A program made the position numbers and the translations under genes. This document shows, piece after piece, positions 11,959 to 22,760 of a DNA stretch of 64,000 nucleotides. The notes beneath the pieces were generated by a model that searched no databases, was not told where the DNA came from, and worked only from the letters and a program-made list of their open reading frames with translations. The first letter of the stretch is position 1; the number at the start of each line of letters is the position of its first letter. Source of the DNA: Mytilus trossulus. Its lineage: Eukaryota; Mollusca; Bivalvia; Mytilida; Mytilidae. The stretch is from NCBI RefSeq assembly GCF_036588685.1, contig NC_086384.1:15886195-15950194 (forward strand), in the 5' to 3' direction.

Positions 11959-12309
11959 TGATAGTATATATTTTGTATAGTACATAGAGTGAATAAGCTG
12001 AAATGTTTCTTGACCCACACTGTAATAGAATACAAAATTGATTCTTAGATACTCCAAAACTCTTTCATCCAAGTTTAGCTGAAATTGATTTAGCAGTTTG
12101 AAAGAAAAAGATTTTCTAATGTAAGCAAACATAATTAAACAAGAGTGGACACACTGAAATGTCTTGCCTGTTCTAGTGTTCATAATATAATTTATGTTGA
12201 AAGTGTAAAAAAGCATTGTATACAACAAGCATTACATTAAATTAACTGTACTTGAGATGAAGGTGAGATAAACCTTTTAGACATAAATGTAGTTCATACA
12301 CTCATTCCA

Positions 12310-13250
12310 CACAACAATCTAGTTTACCTATTGCTAAAAGTATCTCCGAATTAACCTCATGAAACAAATTAGCCTTGACCAATGAACCATGAAAATTAGG
12401 TCAAGATCAGCAAACACCTACTAAACAGCCATGCATACACACCATACAATTATTTCATACACCAAAATATATTCTACTATCCCTATAGTATTTGAAAAAA
12501 GACCAAATCATTGATGATTTAACATTGACCAATGAACCATGAAAATGAGGTCAAGGTCAGATGATTATTACAAGACAGACTTGTACAACTTACAAACATT
12601 CTATACACCAAATATAATCAACTTGATGCTTATAGTATATGAGAAATAGACAAAATTGCAAAATTTTACTTTGACCACTGAACCATGAAAATGAGATCAA
12701 GGTCAGATGACACCTGTCAGTTGGACATGTACACCTTACAATCATTCAATACACCAAATATAATTGAATGAATGCTAATACAAAATGTAATACATGTAGT
12801 ATCTTTGAATAGACCTAAACACAAAAATTTAACTTTGACCACTAACCATGAAAATGAGGTCAAGGTCATATGACAACTGCCAGTTGGACATGTACACCTT
12901 ACAATCATTCCACACACCAAATACAGAAGACCCATTGCTTATAATTTCTGAGATATAGACTTAACCCTATATTAACCTTGTTCACTGATCCATGAAATGA
13001 GGTTTTGGTCATGTGAAAATTGACTGACTGATAGACATGGGGACCTTACAAGGTACACACATACTAAATATAGTTATCCTATTACTTATACATTTTTTTT
13101 AATAAGTGAGAAATTAACATTGCAGAAAAATTGAACTTCTTTTCAAGTAGTCACTGAACCATAATAATGAGGTCAAGGCCAATGGTCATATGACAGACGG
13201 ACAGTTCAAAACATAAGGCATCTATATAAAAGTATAAAGTATCCAGGTCG
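12310..13250. repeat. Diverged ~145-bp tandem repeat array with GAGGTCAAGGTCA
   Basis: About six units share GAACCATGAAAATGAGGTCA and a following ACACCTTACAATCATTC block. Intact TCAAGGTCA occurs at 12551, 12697 and 12860, with mutated versions near 12400 and 13168. A lone unit-like piece also sits at 26855-26900. Confidence 0.8.
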
Positions 13251-13369
13251 TCTACCTTCTAAAATATTAGCCTAATTAAGTTATCCTATTATTTATAATA
13301 ATTAAATATATATTATATTAAATTTAATTTAATAGAAATTAACATTGGAAAAAATTTGATACAAATACA

Positions 13370-14215
13370 CCAAACTACCAAACAATGTGGCTTTCTGTAG
13401 GATTAATATATAATTAAAATAGCTGAATAGTTTTATGTAAATCCAAGTTAATTTTAAAAACTTATAAAAAAAATTAAAGGTGACTATCTAAATTTGGTGC
13501 AAACAGAAAATTATAGCTCTTTTTACCTATTAATTAAAAGTCTTTAAATTGGACAGCAAAACACCAAACTATGAAAAAATAAGGAGTTATGTAAGATTAA
13601 TATATAATTGAGATGGCAGTATAGTTTTATGTAAATCCAAGTTAACTTGGAAAAGTTATAAAAAAAACTAAAGGTGACTATCTGAATTTAGTCAAAAATG
13701 AAAATTCTATCTTTTTTTATAAATTAATTTAATCCTTCAATTTGACAGCAATACACAAAAAACAAAAACAATGTGGCATTCTGTAAGATCAATATATAAT
13801 TGAGATATCTGCATAGTTTTATGTAACTTCAAGGTAATTTAAAAAAGTTATAAAAAAAATTAAAGGGGACTATCTAAATTTAGTCTGAACAGAACATTCT
13901 AGCTCTTTTTACATTATTAATTAAAAGTCCTTAAATTGGACAGCAAAATACCAAACTATGAAAAAACATGGCTTTCTGTAAGAATAATATATAATTGAAA
14001 TAGCTGTATAGTTTTATGTAAAACAAAGTTAATTTGGAAAAGTTATAATAAAATTTAAAAGTGACTATCTGAATTACGCCCAAACTGAAAATTATAGTTT
14101 TGTTTTTAACTATGTGTATTAATTCAATCCTTTTATTTGACAGCAATACAACAAACTACCAAACAATGTGGCATTCTGTTAGGCCAATATATAGTTGAGA
14201 TGGCTACAAACATTT
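13370..14215. repeat. AT-rich ~198-bp tandem repeat array, left part
   Basis: Units restart near 13387, 13581, 13770, 13968 and 14166. Each carries an AATATATAATTGAGAT-like block, TTTTATGTAAATCCAAG and TTAAAGGTGACTATCT. The array is cut by the element at 14219-15325 and resumes after it. Confidence 0.8.
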
Positions 14216-14218
14216 ATA

Positions 14219-15325
14219 ACAAGAGGCTCTCAAGTCTCAAGAGCCTGATAAGCTCACCTGAAGCGTTTTGCTTAAACCATTCACAATTATTATTTTTGCT
14301 TTAAAATGCCATTTAAATGTTGATCATATTGATTATTTGTAGATCTTACTTTGCCAAACATATCTGCTGTTTACAGTTTATCTTTATATTCAAAAATATT
14401 CAAGCTAATAACCAAAAACTGCAAAATTTCCTTATTTAAAATTACCAATTTAGTGGCAGCAACCCAACAATGGGTTGTTAGATTCATCTGAAAATTTCAG
14501 GGTTGATAGATCATGACCTATTGAACATTTTTTGCTGTTAATGCTTAAGTTTTTGAGATATATAACAGTATAAGCCAAAAACCGCATTTGACCCCTACAT
14601 GTATGTTCTATTTTTAGCCACAGCAGCCATGTTTGTTAATGGATCAAAACTTCAGATACAATTTAGAAAGTAGATACCCCAAAGAACATTCATTTAAAGT
14701 TTGAGAGTATTTGGCCCAGTTGTTTTAGAGGGGAAGATTTTTTAATTTAAGCAAGTTTGATGAACAAATAGAGCAAATTTGACTTTAAAGGGCAATAACT
14801 CCTTAAGGGGTCAATTGATAATATTGGTCATGTTAACTTTTTTGTAGATCTTACTTTGCTGAACATTTTTGCTGTTTACAGTTTATCTTTATCTTCAATG
14901 ATATTTAAGATAATAAACAAAAACTGCAAAATTTCATTAAAATTACCAATTAAGTGGCAGCAACCCAACAATGGATTGTTAGATTCATCTGAAAATATCA
15001 GGGCTGATAGATCTTGACCTACAGTATTGAACATTTTTATCCCTTGTCAGATTTGCTCTAAATGCTTTAGTTTTGAGATATAAGCCAAAAACTGCATTTG
15101 ACCCCTATGTTATATTTTTAGCCATGGCGGCCATGTTTGTTGATAGATTAAATTTTCGGATACAATTTACAAACTAGATACCCTAGGGAACATTCTATTA
15201 AAGTTTGAATTATTTGGCCCAGTAGTTTCAGAGGAGAAGATTCTTGAAATAGTTTATGACGACGGACGCCAAGTCAATGCAAGTGATGGTATAAGCTCAC
15301 ATAGCCTTTGGGTCAGGTGAGCTAA
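14219..15325. mobile_element. Dispersed element, family C, inserted in the satellite
   Basis: It is bounded by AGCTCACCTG near its left end and CAGGTGAGCT at its right end. The interior holds two long direct copies (about 14300-14760 and 14830-15250) sharing GGCAGCAACCCAACAATGG and GCCATGTTTGTTGAT-like strings. Related sequence in reverse orientation occurs at 49197-49970, 52933-53150 and 55860-56690. No ORF. Confidence 0.7.
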
Positions 15326-15520
15326 AAATCAAAGTTAATGTGATAAAGTAATAGTAAATAATTAGAGGTGACTATACATGTACAAAATGTAGATATGAAT
15401 TTAATCAGAATTTAAAATTATAGTTTTTTTATCCATTAATTCATGTAATTAGACAGCAATGAACAAAATTTTGTAAGATCAATACATGTATATAATTGAG
15501 GTACATTTTTTGTAAATGGG
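15326..15520. repeat. Right remnant of the AT-rich satellite
   Basis: Resumes the same unit (AAAGTTAATGTG, GAGGTGACTAT, AGACAGCAAT, TATAATTGAGG) after the inserted element, showing that the array is older than the insertion. Confidence 0.65.
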
Positions 15521-16309
15521 CTGATTCAGACCAGTCTAGACTAAACTCAAAGCTCAAGATTGAGTCAAGAAAGGTCAAGACCATATTCATACCATATGAA
15601 GATTAGCAAATACTCAATCAGACTTATTAAGTAAAGTCGAGACCAAAATCAAGTGCAGTTAAGTAGTGTCAAGATTATGTCAAGTCTTGTCAAGTATAAT
15701 ATGTGCTCGACTTTAATACTGGTTGAGCACAAAATATGGTCTTTTCATACTCTGAGCAGTTTGTAGTGCTTGTTCACTAGAATAGACATCTGGTTTAGGA
15801 GCCGTACAAATTTTACAGACATACATGTACATGCATACTGTATAATTAAAAGAACAGATTTAAGTAAAATTCCCCCCTTTCCAACCCATGCATCTGTTGA
15901 GTGTTTGCAATATTAGCATTTCTATATTTTTTTTTAAGTCTTTGTGTTTCTCATCCAAATAACAAAATGTTCAAGATTCAATTAAGGTTAGCATCTGGTC
16001 ATTTCTTGATATAAGATGTTTATTTAAAAAAGTTATCTTTTGACTTAACTGGAACAGGCAGTAATTAAGATCATGTTTAATATTGATACATGTACATGTA
16101 CATGATGTATGACATGTTATAATGACAACCTATGAAAAGTAATATATATTATTTATTTATGCAGTTACCTTTTTTGGAGCGTGTGTGTGTGTGTGGGCGG
16201 GGGGGATGGGATTCTCATTTACATTTATTATATATATTATGGTTTTTTTTCGATGTTCATGCATTCATTTTACATCATGTACATTTATGTTTTAATCAAT
16301 TATAATTAC

Positions 16310-17008
16310 CTGTAACATATTTTCTTGGAGAGCTGCTAACCACCATTCCCCTACTTCTTGTTCAATTGCTGAAAATGAAGTTGACGAGAGTCCTGGTGAA
16401 TTCATTGTCCCCATGATTTCATTTAAGTGAGACGGTCCATTTCCAGTGGCAATACTTCCCCACACAGCTCTCACGTTTACATCAAACCTTTTACTTTCTG
16501 GCAATGATGGGCTAGTGCAGAATTTAAATTGTTTATGACATCCTTCACACTGAGCACAAAGAACGGTTGCAAGTCCTAATTTCCTTTCCTCGCTTACAAG
16601 TTTTATTGGTGATTGGTTTTTAGAACTTAGCTCTATTGCTGAAGGACACAGACATACGTGCATAGTTATTTCACTGACATGTCCTTGTAATGAGTCCAAA
16701 TTCACAAATCTATAACCTTGTGGGCTTAAATTATGCATTGTCCTTTCTCTGATTTTCAGTTTTAGTCCATTTTCTAATAGTTCGGAAGTGAAAAATTTAT
16801 GGCATTCTTTGGTGTTTTTTCTCTTACTTATTGTTGTCTGTTTGATTCTCTTTAAAACAAGGGACAGCGGCAGAGACTTCCGCTTAATCCTTTTTCTCCT
16901 AATCATAAAATTTACAGTTGGTCTTCCACACCTTGTACTTGTTCTTTTGCCCTTTGCTGGTCCAGAGCCTAGTCCAAATATTTTTGACGTTTTCCTTTTA
17001 CTACCCAT
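16310..17008 (-). CDS. Exon 1: basic N-terminus and start of Mutator-like transposase domain
   Basis: The exon encodes 233 codons from an ATG at 17008 (MGSKRKTSK) to a CAG|GTAATT donor, phase 0. Residues 1-70 are dominated by Lys and Arg, suiting nuclear import or DNA binding. A zinc-binding-like CAQCEGC motif, with a further Cys in FKFC, lies at 151-164. The block RAVWGSIATGNGPSHLNEIM followed by GEWW at about 180-223 is the conserved signature I recognise from the Mutator-like transposase domain of molluscs and arthropods. Reading past the donor meets a stop within six codons, which supports the splice. Confidence 0.82.
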
Positions 17009-18253
17009 TATAATTAAATTGCTTGCTATGACTCTACTTAACTGATGTCAATGTCAAGCCTCCATATTTTTTATGTCTCAAGCAGCATGTTTTAATTTTT
17101 ACTAAAATTTATTCACTTACCTTCAAACTATATTACTTTGTTATACTTAAATATTAGTTCGGTTACAAACAGAAAAAAAAAAAGAAAATTATTCATGTTT
17201 TTTGCCAATGTTTACAAACACCGTGATGGCGCTGAGGGATGGGATCACTTACTTGAGTGTCGATTTACGATATAAGGACAATTTCGATCACATTAGTAAT
17301 TATTAAATCATCTTTGTTTTTGGTATTAATGTTTGGATATCCATCATTCTCACCTTTTTATGGAAAGGAATCTTCAAATCGGCAACTTTTCATCTGTTGG
17401 ATCAAAGATCAGCCCATTCACATCAAACCGGAAGTTGTTTCGAATCATTAAAACCACTCTTTGGTTTCGAATTGCAGTTCTAATTCGACCCGATTTTACG
17501 TTTAATTTGAATATCCGTCATTTATATAATAAAAACAAGATATTAAGTAGTTTTAATTTTAAAATGCATCTAAATATATAATATGAATATTTGGCGGACG
17601 AATCATTGCTGCTGACTCGCTACTTTCACTTTGAGCAGGAGGATGACAGCTGATTTTTTGAAGTATTTTAAACGAAAAGCGTCGTGATATTAAACAAAAG
17701 CAGCATGATAGTAAGAGACTGAAGTGACATAAATAAGGCAATTTCAGGTTATTTGAAATAGCTCCCCTCGATCTCACTCAAAATGAAATAAAAAAAAACG
17801 AACCCCAAAAACTAAAAATGGCGGGACATAAACGATAAAGGTGATGACGAAACTTGGCCGTTGTGTTTCTCTGGCAGTCAACATATACACAATTGCATAT
17901 GGGTGCACTGCGAGACAATATGAAGAATAGATTAGCACCTGATTTGTTGATTTCCATTAAGTAATAAATTAATGGGACTTTTTGAAAAAATGTGTTCAGA
18001 ATTATTATTTTTTTCTGACAAAACACACCCCTGTCGAAATATTACTACTATATAACTCGTGATTTTGTAAGCAATCAAGTCCATATTCATGATTTAGGCA
18101 ATTGTGATTGTTTTAGTGGCTAGTATAGAATAATAAAGCACAAAAAGTTGATTAAAAATATCAGCCATTTTTGGAAAAATTGGACTTGGACGGAACCTTA
18201 ATAACAATTTCATATAAAAATCATGTAGCATATCATATATCTTCTTAAAAGTC
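17009..18253. other. Upstream region of the transposase/YqaJ gene
   Basis: This should contain the promoter of the minus-strand gene. I see no clear TATA box or other decisive element. The short open frames here look like chance. Confidence 0.35.
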
Positions 18254-18257
18254 TTAA

Positions 18258-18532
18258 GGTGGTACCCAACACTTTCACTAATATTTATTTGGCTCGTTAA
18301 ATTTTCATAAAATTTTGTCAAAGTACTTACTTCGATCCTTGTACAAAAATATAAAAGTTTCAAAAATTTTGAACCAACCGTTTTGTCAGAAAAATTACAC
18401 TGGTTATATTTAGCAGTTTGACAAACATCAATTTTGATCATTGAGAAGCTTGATATCCTTTTTACAACACAACGTAATTAAAACGTTTAGCTGACTTTAC
18501 AGAGTTATCTCCCTGTAGTGGTAGGTACCACC
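18258..18532. mobile_element. 275-bp MITE flanked by TTAA
   Basis: The ends are GGTGGTACCC and GGTACCACC, flanked on both sides by TTAA (18254-18257 and 18533-18536), as expected for piggyBac-like or Kolobok-like target duplications. Minus-strand open frames over it have no coding support. Confidence 0.75.
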
Positions 18533-18771
18533 TTAAGGTAAAAACCTTCGAAAGAAACTGAACTACGATCTTTCGTTTATAATTTCAACGGTGACCTTTT
18601 TTATTTATTCAAATTATATAGTGTTTTGTTATTGTGTTTCGTTAAATTTTTAGTTTGTTTTTTGTCTTTTGTTGTTTTGTTTTTTATAATTGTAACGTTG
18701 TGACAACTTCGATAGACACATATGTAAAGAAGATTTCCATCAAAACAATGATTTTCGTAACTTTGATATAA

Positions 18772-18777
18772 TTTATT
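18772..18777 (-). terminator. Candidate poly(A) signal for the MGCxxS gene
   Basis: AATAAA on the minus strand, about 205 nt beyond the TAG. Confidence 0.4.
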
Positions 18778-18980
18778 GCTTTTATATATTTCAGTTATTT
18801 CCGTAATTTAGTTGTTTTCTGTGGGGGTCATTGTGCAATTGTCATTGTGAATACTCCATGCATGAATCAACTCTAAAACGAATGTCACACACAGCATTGT
18901 CTATTTTAGTTTTATCTTCATATAGCTAGATTGATTGTTTGGTCATATTTTCTGTCCAGGAGCAATATTGTCATTTTTTT

Positions 18981-19151
18981 CTATCCACTAGCAGGAGTGT
19001 CATTTTGACCGTTTTCTTTTGTTGTATCATCTTGTTGCGCAGCAGCTTCTTGACCGTCATTGTATGCAGCTTTCAGTGAATATTGAGACTGTTCATCAGA
19101 GTATGGCGCCTCACAAGGAAATTCAACTTCTCTACTAGCCTGACAACCCAT
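18981..19151 (-). CDS. 56-residue protein with MGCxxS lipidation-type N-terminus
   Basis: The frame starts MGCQASREVEFPCEAPYSDE and continues as an acidic, Gln- and Asn-rich tail ending NDTPASG and TAG. Gly2 with Ser6 fits the N-myristoylation consensus (MGxxxS), and Cys3 is the usual adjacent palmitoylation site; this suggests a small inner-membrane-attached protein, with no other domain seen. Twenty-four bases upstream of the ATG is TGCATTTATTTTCAG, a good 3' splice site, so this looks like the terminal coding exon after a 5' non-coding exon. An AATAAA follows about 205 nt after the stop (18772-18777). I cannot name the family. Confidence 0.55.
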   Translation of the reverse strand: MGCQASREVEFPCEAPYSDEQSQYSLKAAYNDGQEAAAQQDDTTKENGQNDTPASG

Positions 19152-19243
19152 CGAAATATATTTTTACTTTATCTGAAAATAAATGCAAGTTTTTAAACTT
19201 CGGATTTGTTAATCTCTATAGTAGATAACATTATTAAAAAGAA

Positions 19244-19435
19244 GATGTGGTATGATTGCCAATGAGACAACTGTTCACAAGAGACCAAAATGACACAGAA
19301 ATTAACAACTATAGGTCACCGCACGGCCTTCATCAATGAGCAAAACCCATACCGTATAGTCAGCTATAGAAGGCCCCAAAATGACAATGTAAAACTTTTC
19401 AAACGAGAAAACTAACGGCCTTATCTTGACTTACT
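19244..19435 (-). repeat. Family A dispersed repeat, partial
   Basis: Begins AGATGTGGTATGATTGCC and ends near AACTAACGGCCTTA. It matches the 3' half of the copy at 33003-33415. Confidence 0.85.
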
Positions 19436-19890
19436 CTGGTCTTGAAATGAAGTATTATTAAGCTGTTTGTCATTTCCTGTTTTGTCATACATGGAGTCAT
19501 TTCAATATTCCAAGCATTTTTATTGATACAAAATAATCAACGACATGACTATTACTAACAAACTACCAACCACTGAATTACACTGAGTGAATCCTTATTT
19601 TGGACAAATACATGCATAATGAGTTGGGGTATCACACGTTTGTGAGAGTTCAAAAATCCCTCTAACCTTGGACGGTGGTGTTCAGCAGAACATCAGAACC
19701 ATCTGTAGAAATCAGTTCCAAATGTCTTTACCTATCAGATTTGCAGGCTTAAAAAAATCAACTATAACATAAATATAAAAGACACAAAGTACCGATCTAA
19801 AGAGCACAGTCATTCAGTACACATCCAATGGATTAAGTGTACAGATTCATACATAGTCTCAGAAAAGCACGACCTTGTATTTCCTAGTAA

Positions 19891-19898
19891 CTATTATA
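19891..19898. repeat. Left target-site duplication of the foldback element
   Basis: CTATTATA, identical to 23541-23548 at the other end. Confidence 0.65.
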
Positions 19899-20027
19899 GT
19901 TCGGCGGCTACAAGCATATTTCAGACGAATTGTGCACATCCTGTTACAAGCATGAAATTTGGCATAGACCTTTCTCAACTATTACTCTTTTATTTCAGAT
20001 AGGGAGGCATTTGAACAAAAATGTCTC

Positions 20028-20557
20028 ACTTCCGGTAAAATCCAAAATGGCGGACGTCATACTTAAATCAGCCAAATATCGAAGGCTAGCGTTTAAAAAT
20101 GTGTTATTATCATGCTACTATCATAATATTTGGTATATACCTTTGTTTTTACTACTTTTGGATAAATTAAATAGATAAGATGTCTTCAGAAACCCCACTT
20201 CCGGTTAAAATCCAACATGGCGGACATTGTACTTAAATGAGCTTATTTTTTAGGGAGGGTAATTGAAATGTGTTTTAACGTATTGCTACTATCGTTACAT
20301 TGTGAAGGATTCTTTCTTTGGTGCTTCTGATGGCTAGAATGTATAAGACATATGCCTTAAAAACCCTTACTTCCGGTTATAACCTAAATGGCAGACATAG
20401 AAATATCATTTTTTTATTCAAATTTTCAACTTTTTTCAAAATGTAAAGAAAATGATTTTATTTTGTGCTGGTCATTAAACTTTTGGCTTAAAGTTATCCC
20501 CAAAACCACCTATTCTAGCATGTTGTAAATGTTTAGATATAAAGTTAACACTTCCGG
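20028..20557. repeat. Subterminal ~170-bp units with ACTTCCGG and ATGGCGGAC (left arm)
   Basis: ACTTCCGG occurs at 20028, 20197, 20369 and 20550. The first two are followed by ATGGCGGAC and the third by ATGGCAGAC. The intervening sequence is diverged but alignable. The right arm (22890-23415) mirrors the set. Confidence 0.8.
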
Positions 20558-20719
20558 TAAAAAATAAATTTCAAAGATGAGTCCTCAATCTATTTCTTCG
20601 ATGTAGATATTTGGATAGATTGATTAAAACAAAATAGAATCACCATAATACTAAAAAATATTTAAAGTTACTACTATTTGGCCAGGAATACATTTTTATT
20701 CACAGTCACCATGACATGC

Positions 20720-21240
20720 ACACATCGCAGTGCACGGGATACCCGATTTTCAACATTAAAAATAACCGCGGTATCCTTTCTTACATCCACAATGTACAAG
20801 ATTCTTACAAAATGATGAGGTCTCAAAAAGAGTTTTTAAAAAGCTATCCTCTTTGTCTTCGCCTTGAATGGGTAGCATAAGAGCCAATCTGTTGCTATAA
20901 CAACCATACGCATCCAAGACTTCATTCACTCGTATTTCAGTTTCAAGGTATTTTATTAAGGCAAGGACATAATACCCAATCAGCATACTTGTTAGGCCGC
21001 AATTCACAATCGGAGAGCTGATTTCCAACATTTACAAAGACTGTGGTATTGTTTCTCACATCGTTAAATTCCAAAAACACATATTTTCTTGCCTTGTTAA
21101 CCAAATCTGTTTCTTTTTTTCGATCTTACAACAAAACCAAGTATCGTTTTCAATGACATTAAACTCATCAAATCCATATTGTGATGTTGGCTGGTCAATC
21201 ATCATTCTAAATGCTATAGGCACATCTTCAAAATCCATTT
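20720..21240 (-). pseudogene. Decayed transposon ORF, left arm
   Basis: Open pieces read MDFEDVPIAFRMMIDQPTSQ and VLALIKYLETEIRVNEVLDA. They end in a Cys-rich tail, CGCKKGYRGYF and, in a shifted frame, GIPCTAMCACHGDCE. The tail resembles the CGCKKGC...CTALCxC terminus of a repeat-borne protein family seen across animal genomes, whose name I cannot give. Stops and frameshifts break it. Confidence 0.5.
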
Positions 21241-22359
21241 ATGTCACCAACGCAGTTTCTTTTCCAGCAAACGTGTTATCTTTTAATGCCTAGTGCATTT
21301 GAAAGGTCATTGATTGATATATATCTTATACTTGTTCCCTTCCAAATGCAAACCAAAGTTTGTCTGCCCCTATGTCACGGAATAGCGAAACAGCAATGAC
21401 ATCAGTATCTGTTTGAGTCGTGACTCATTTAAGTCTGTGTTTCACCGCATCAGACACATCGATCTTGATTCTAGTGTCAGCCTCTTCGTGTAAACATGGT
21501 GCTAAACTTGAAACATCATCAAGTGTTGGATAACACTGAACATCCTGAGCATTTGTTGCTTCAACTACCTTGTACTCAAAATTGTATTGAGCAAGCTGCT
21601 GTGAAGGAAAACTTAAAAGTTCTTCCTTACTGTCGTCATCTCTCAGAAAACTTTGCCAATTTTGAGGATGTTTTTAATCCTGGATTCGTCTGTGTATTCC
21701 CTTTCCCCTAAATGTTGCTCTTGCTTCTTTTAGCAGCTTTCAAACTACCAGTATTGCCTATGTTCGCATCCGACACTACATCCACTGTTGTTACAGTTTA
21801 AAAGTGTTTCCGAACGAGTATGATGATTGGGAATTATGTCCTTACCTTTATAAAATACCTTGAAACTGTAACAAGAGTGGATGAAGTCTTTGATGAGTAT
21901 GGTAGTTGTAGCAACAAATGCTCAGGATATTCTATCTTATCCACCACGTGATGTATTTTAAGAGTAGCACCATGTTCACATAAAGAGACTGACACTTAAA
22001 TCATGGTGCATGTGTCTGATGCAGTGAAACACAAACTTAAACGAGTCATGATTAACAGTCACTGATAATGCTGTCAATACTATTTCGCTATTCCGTGACA
22101 TAGGGGCAGACAAACTATGGATTGTGTTTGGGGATGCAAAAATCTTTGGATTAATATCTATCAATGGCCTTTCAAATGCACTAGGCAATGAGTGATCACA
22201 CACACTTATTTCTGACCCATACCTTTACCGGTTGTGATACGGTTCTCTCTTTGCTTTAAAAGGAAAAAAAAGACTGTGTGGGAGACATTGATGGTATTTG
22301 AGGATGTGACTTTAACATAAAGAATGATGATTGATCAGCCTTAATCACCGGGGTTTTAC

Positions 22360-22760
22360 TGTAAGATCGCACAAACTTATCAGATGGAGCTAACATGATT
22401 AACGAAGCAAGAAAGTCAATTTTTGCACAAAATGGAAAGCTCATTATAAGTGAGGCTATTCCCACGACTTGGCCTAGTCTTTCCAAGCATGTTAAACATG
22501 CAATATTCTTATGCAGGTGTTTAGTGAGACGAGCTTGGGATTGACTTTTATGCTACCTAGTCTAGTCATTAATGGATTGCGAAGGGACAAAGAGGGTCCC
22601 TTTAAAAAAAAAAATTCTGAGACCTCATCATTTTTTCAGAAGCTTGTACATTATGGATTTAAGAAAGGATGCCGCGGTTATTTTTAATGTGGAAAACCGG
22701 GTGTGCCATGCACTGCGATGTGTGCATGTGGTGATGACTGTGAATAAAAATGTATTCCTG
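22360..22760 (+). pseudogene. Decayed transposon ORF, right arm
   Basis: Inverted counterpart of the left-arm relic. It keeps an upstream block, ANMINEARKSIFAQNGKLI then IPTTWPSLSKHVKHAIF, and a frameshifted tail CTAMCACGDDCE. The same family (ARKQLF...PPT...L.QH.KRA pattern) is known to me only as repeat-borne. Confidence 0.5.

Larger units (their letters stand above)
11562..16309 (-). other. Intron 1 of the transposase/YqaJ gene, packed with repeats
   Basis: A 4.7-kb GT-AG intron. From low to high coordinate it holds a GGT/poly-G tract, a 145-bp satellite, a ~198-bp AT-rich satellite with an element inserted in it, AT-rich DNA and a short GT microsatellite near 16181. Confidence 0.75.
6613..17008 (-). 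pseudogene. Split gene: Mutator-like transposase + YqaJ nuclease + Tudor-like tail, with one internal stop
   Basis: Five coding blocks join in phase across GT-AG introns: 17008-16310, 11561-9477, 8653-8517, 7245-7115 and 6716-6613. The conceptual product is about 1051 residues. Domains in order are: a basic N-terminus (1-90), a Mutator-like transposase domain (about 95-500), a YqaJ-type PD-(D/E)XK nuclease (about 700-900), a Lys/Arg-rich stretch, and a C-terminal segment (about 975-1051) with a Tudor/agenet-like pattern (HKW, WYKGTV, YEVLYD, DYRSESV). The only break seen is a TAA at 10425-10427 (codon 612); reading continues in the same frame after it. Intron 1 is 4.7 kb and full of satellites and inserted elements. 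Spliced genes of this type are frequent in bivalves; whether they are transposons or domesticated is unclear. It could be a young pseudogene, a polymorphic null allele, or a gene making a truncated transposase-only protein. Confidence 0.75.

Noticed and set aside
11853-12228. Polyproline and polyhistidine minus-strand frames
   Set aside because: Produced by the GGT repeats and the 38-G run, not by coding sequence.
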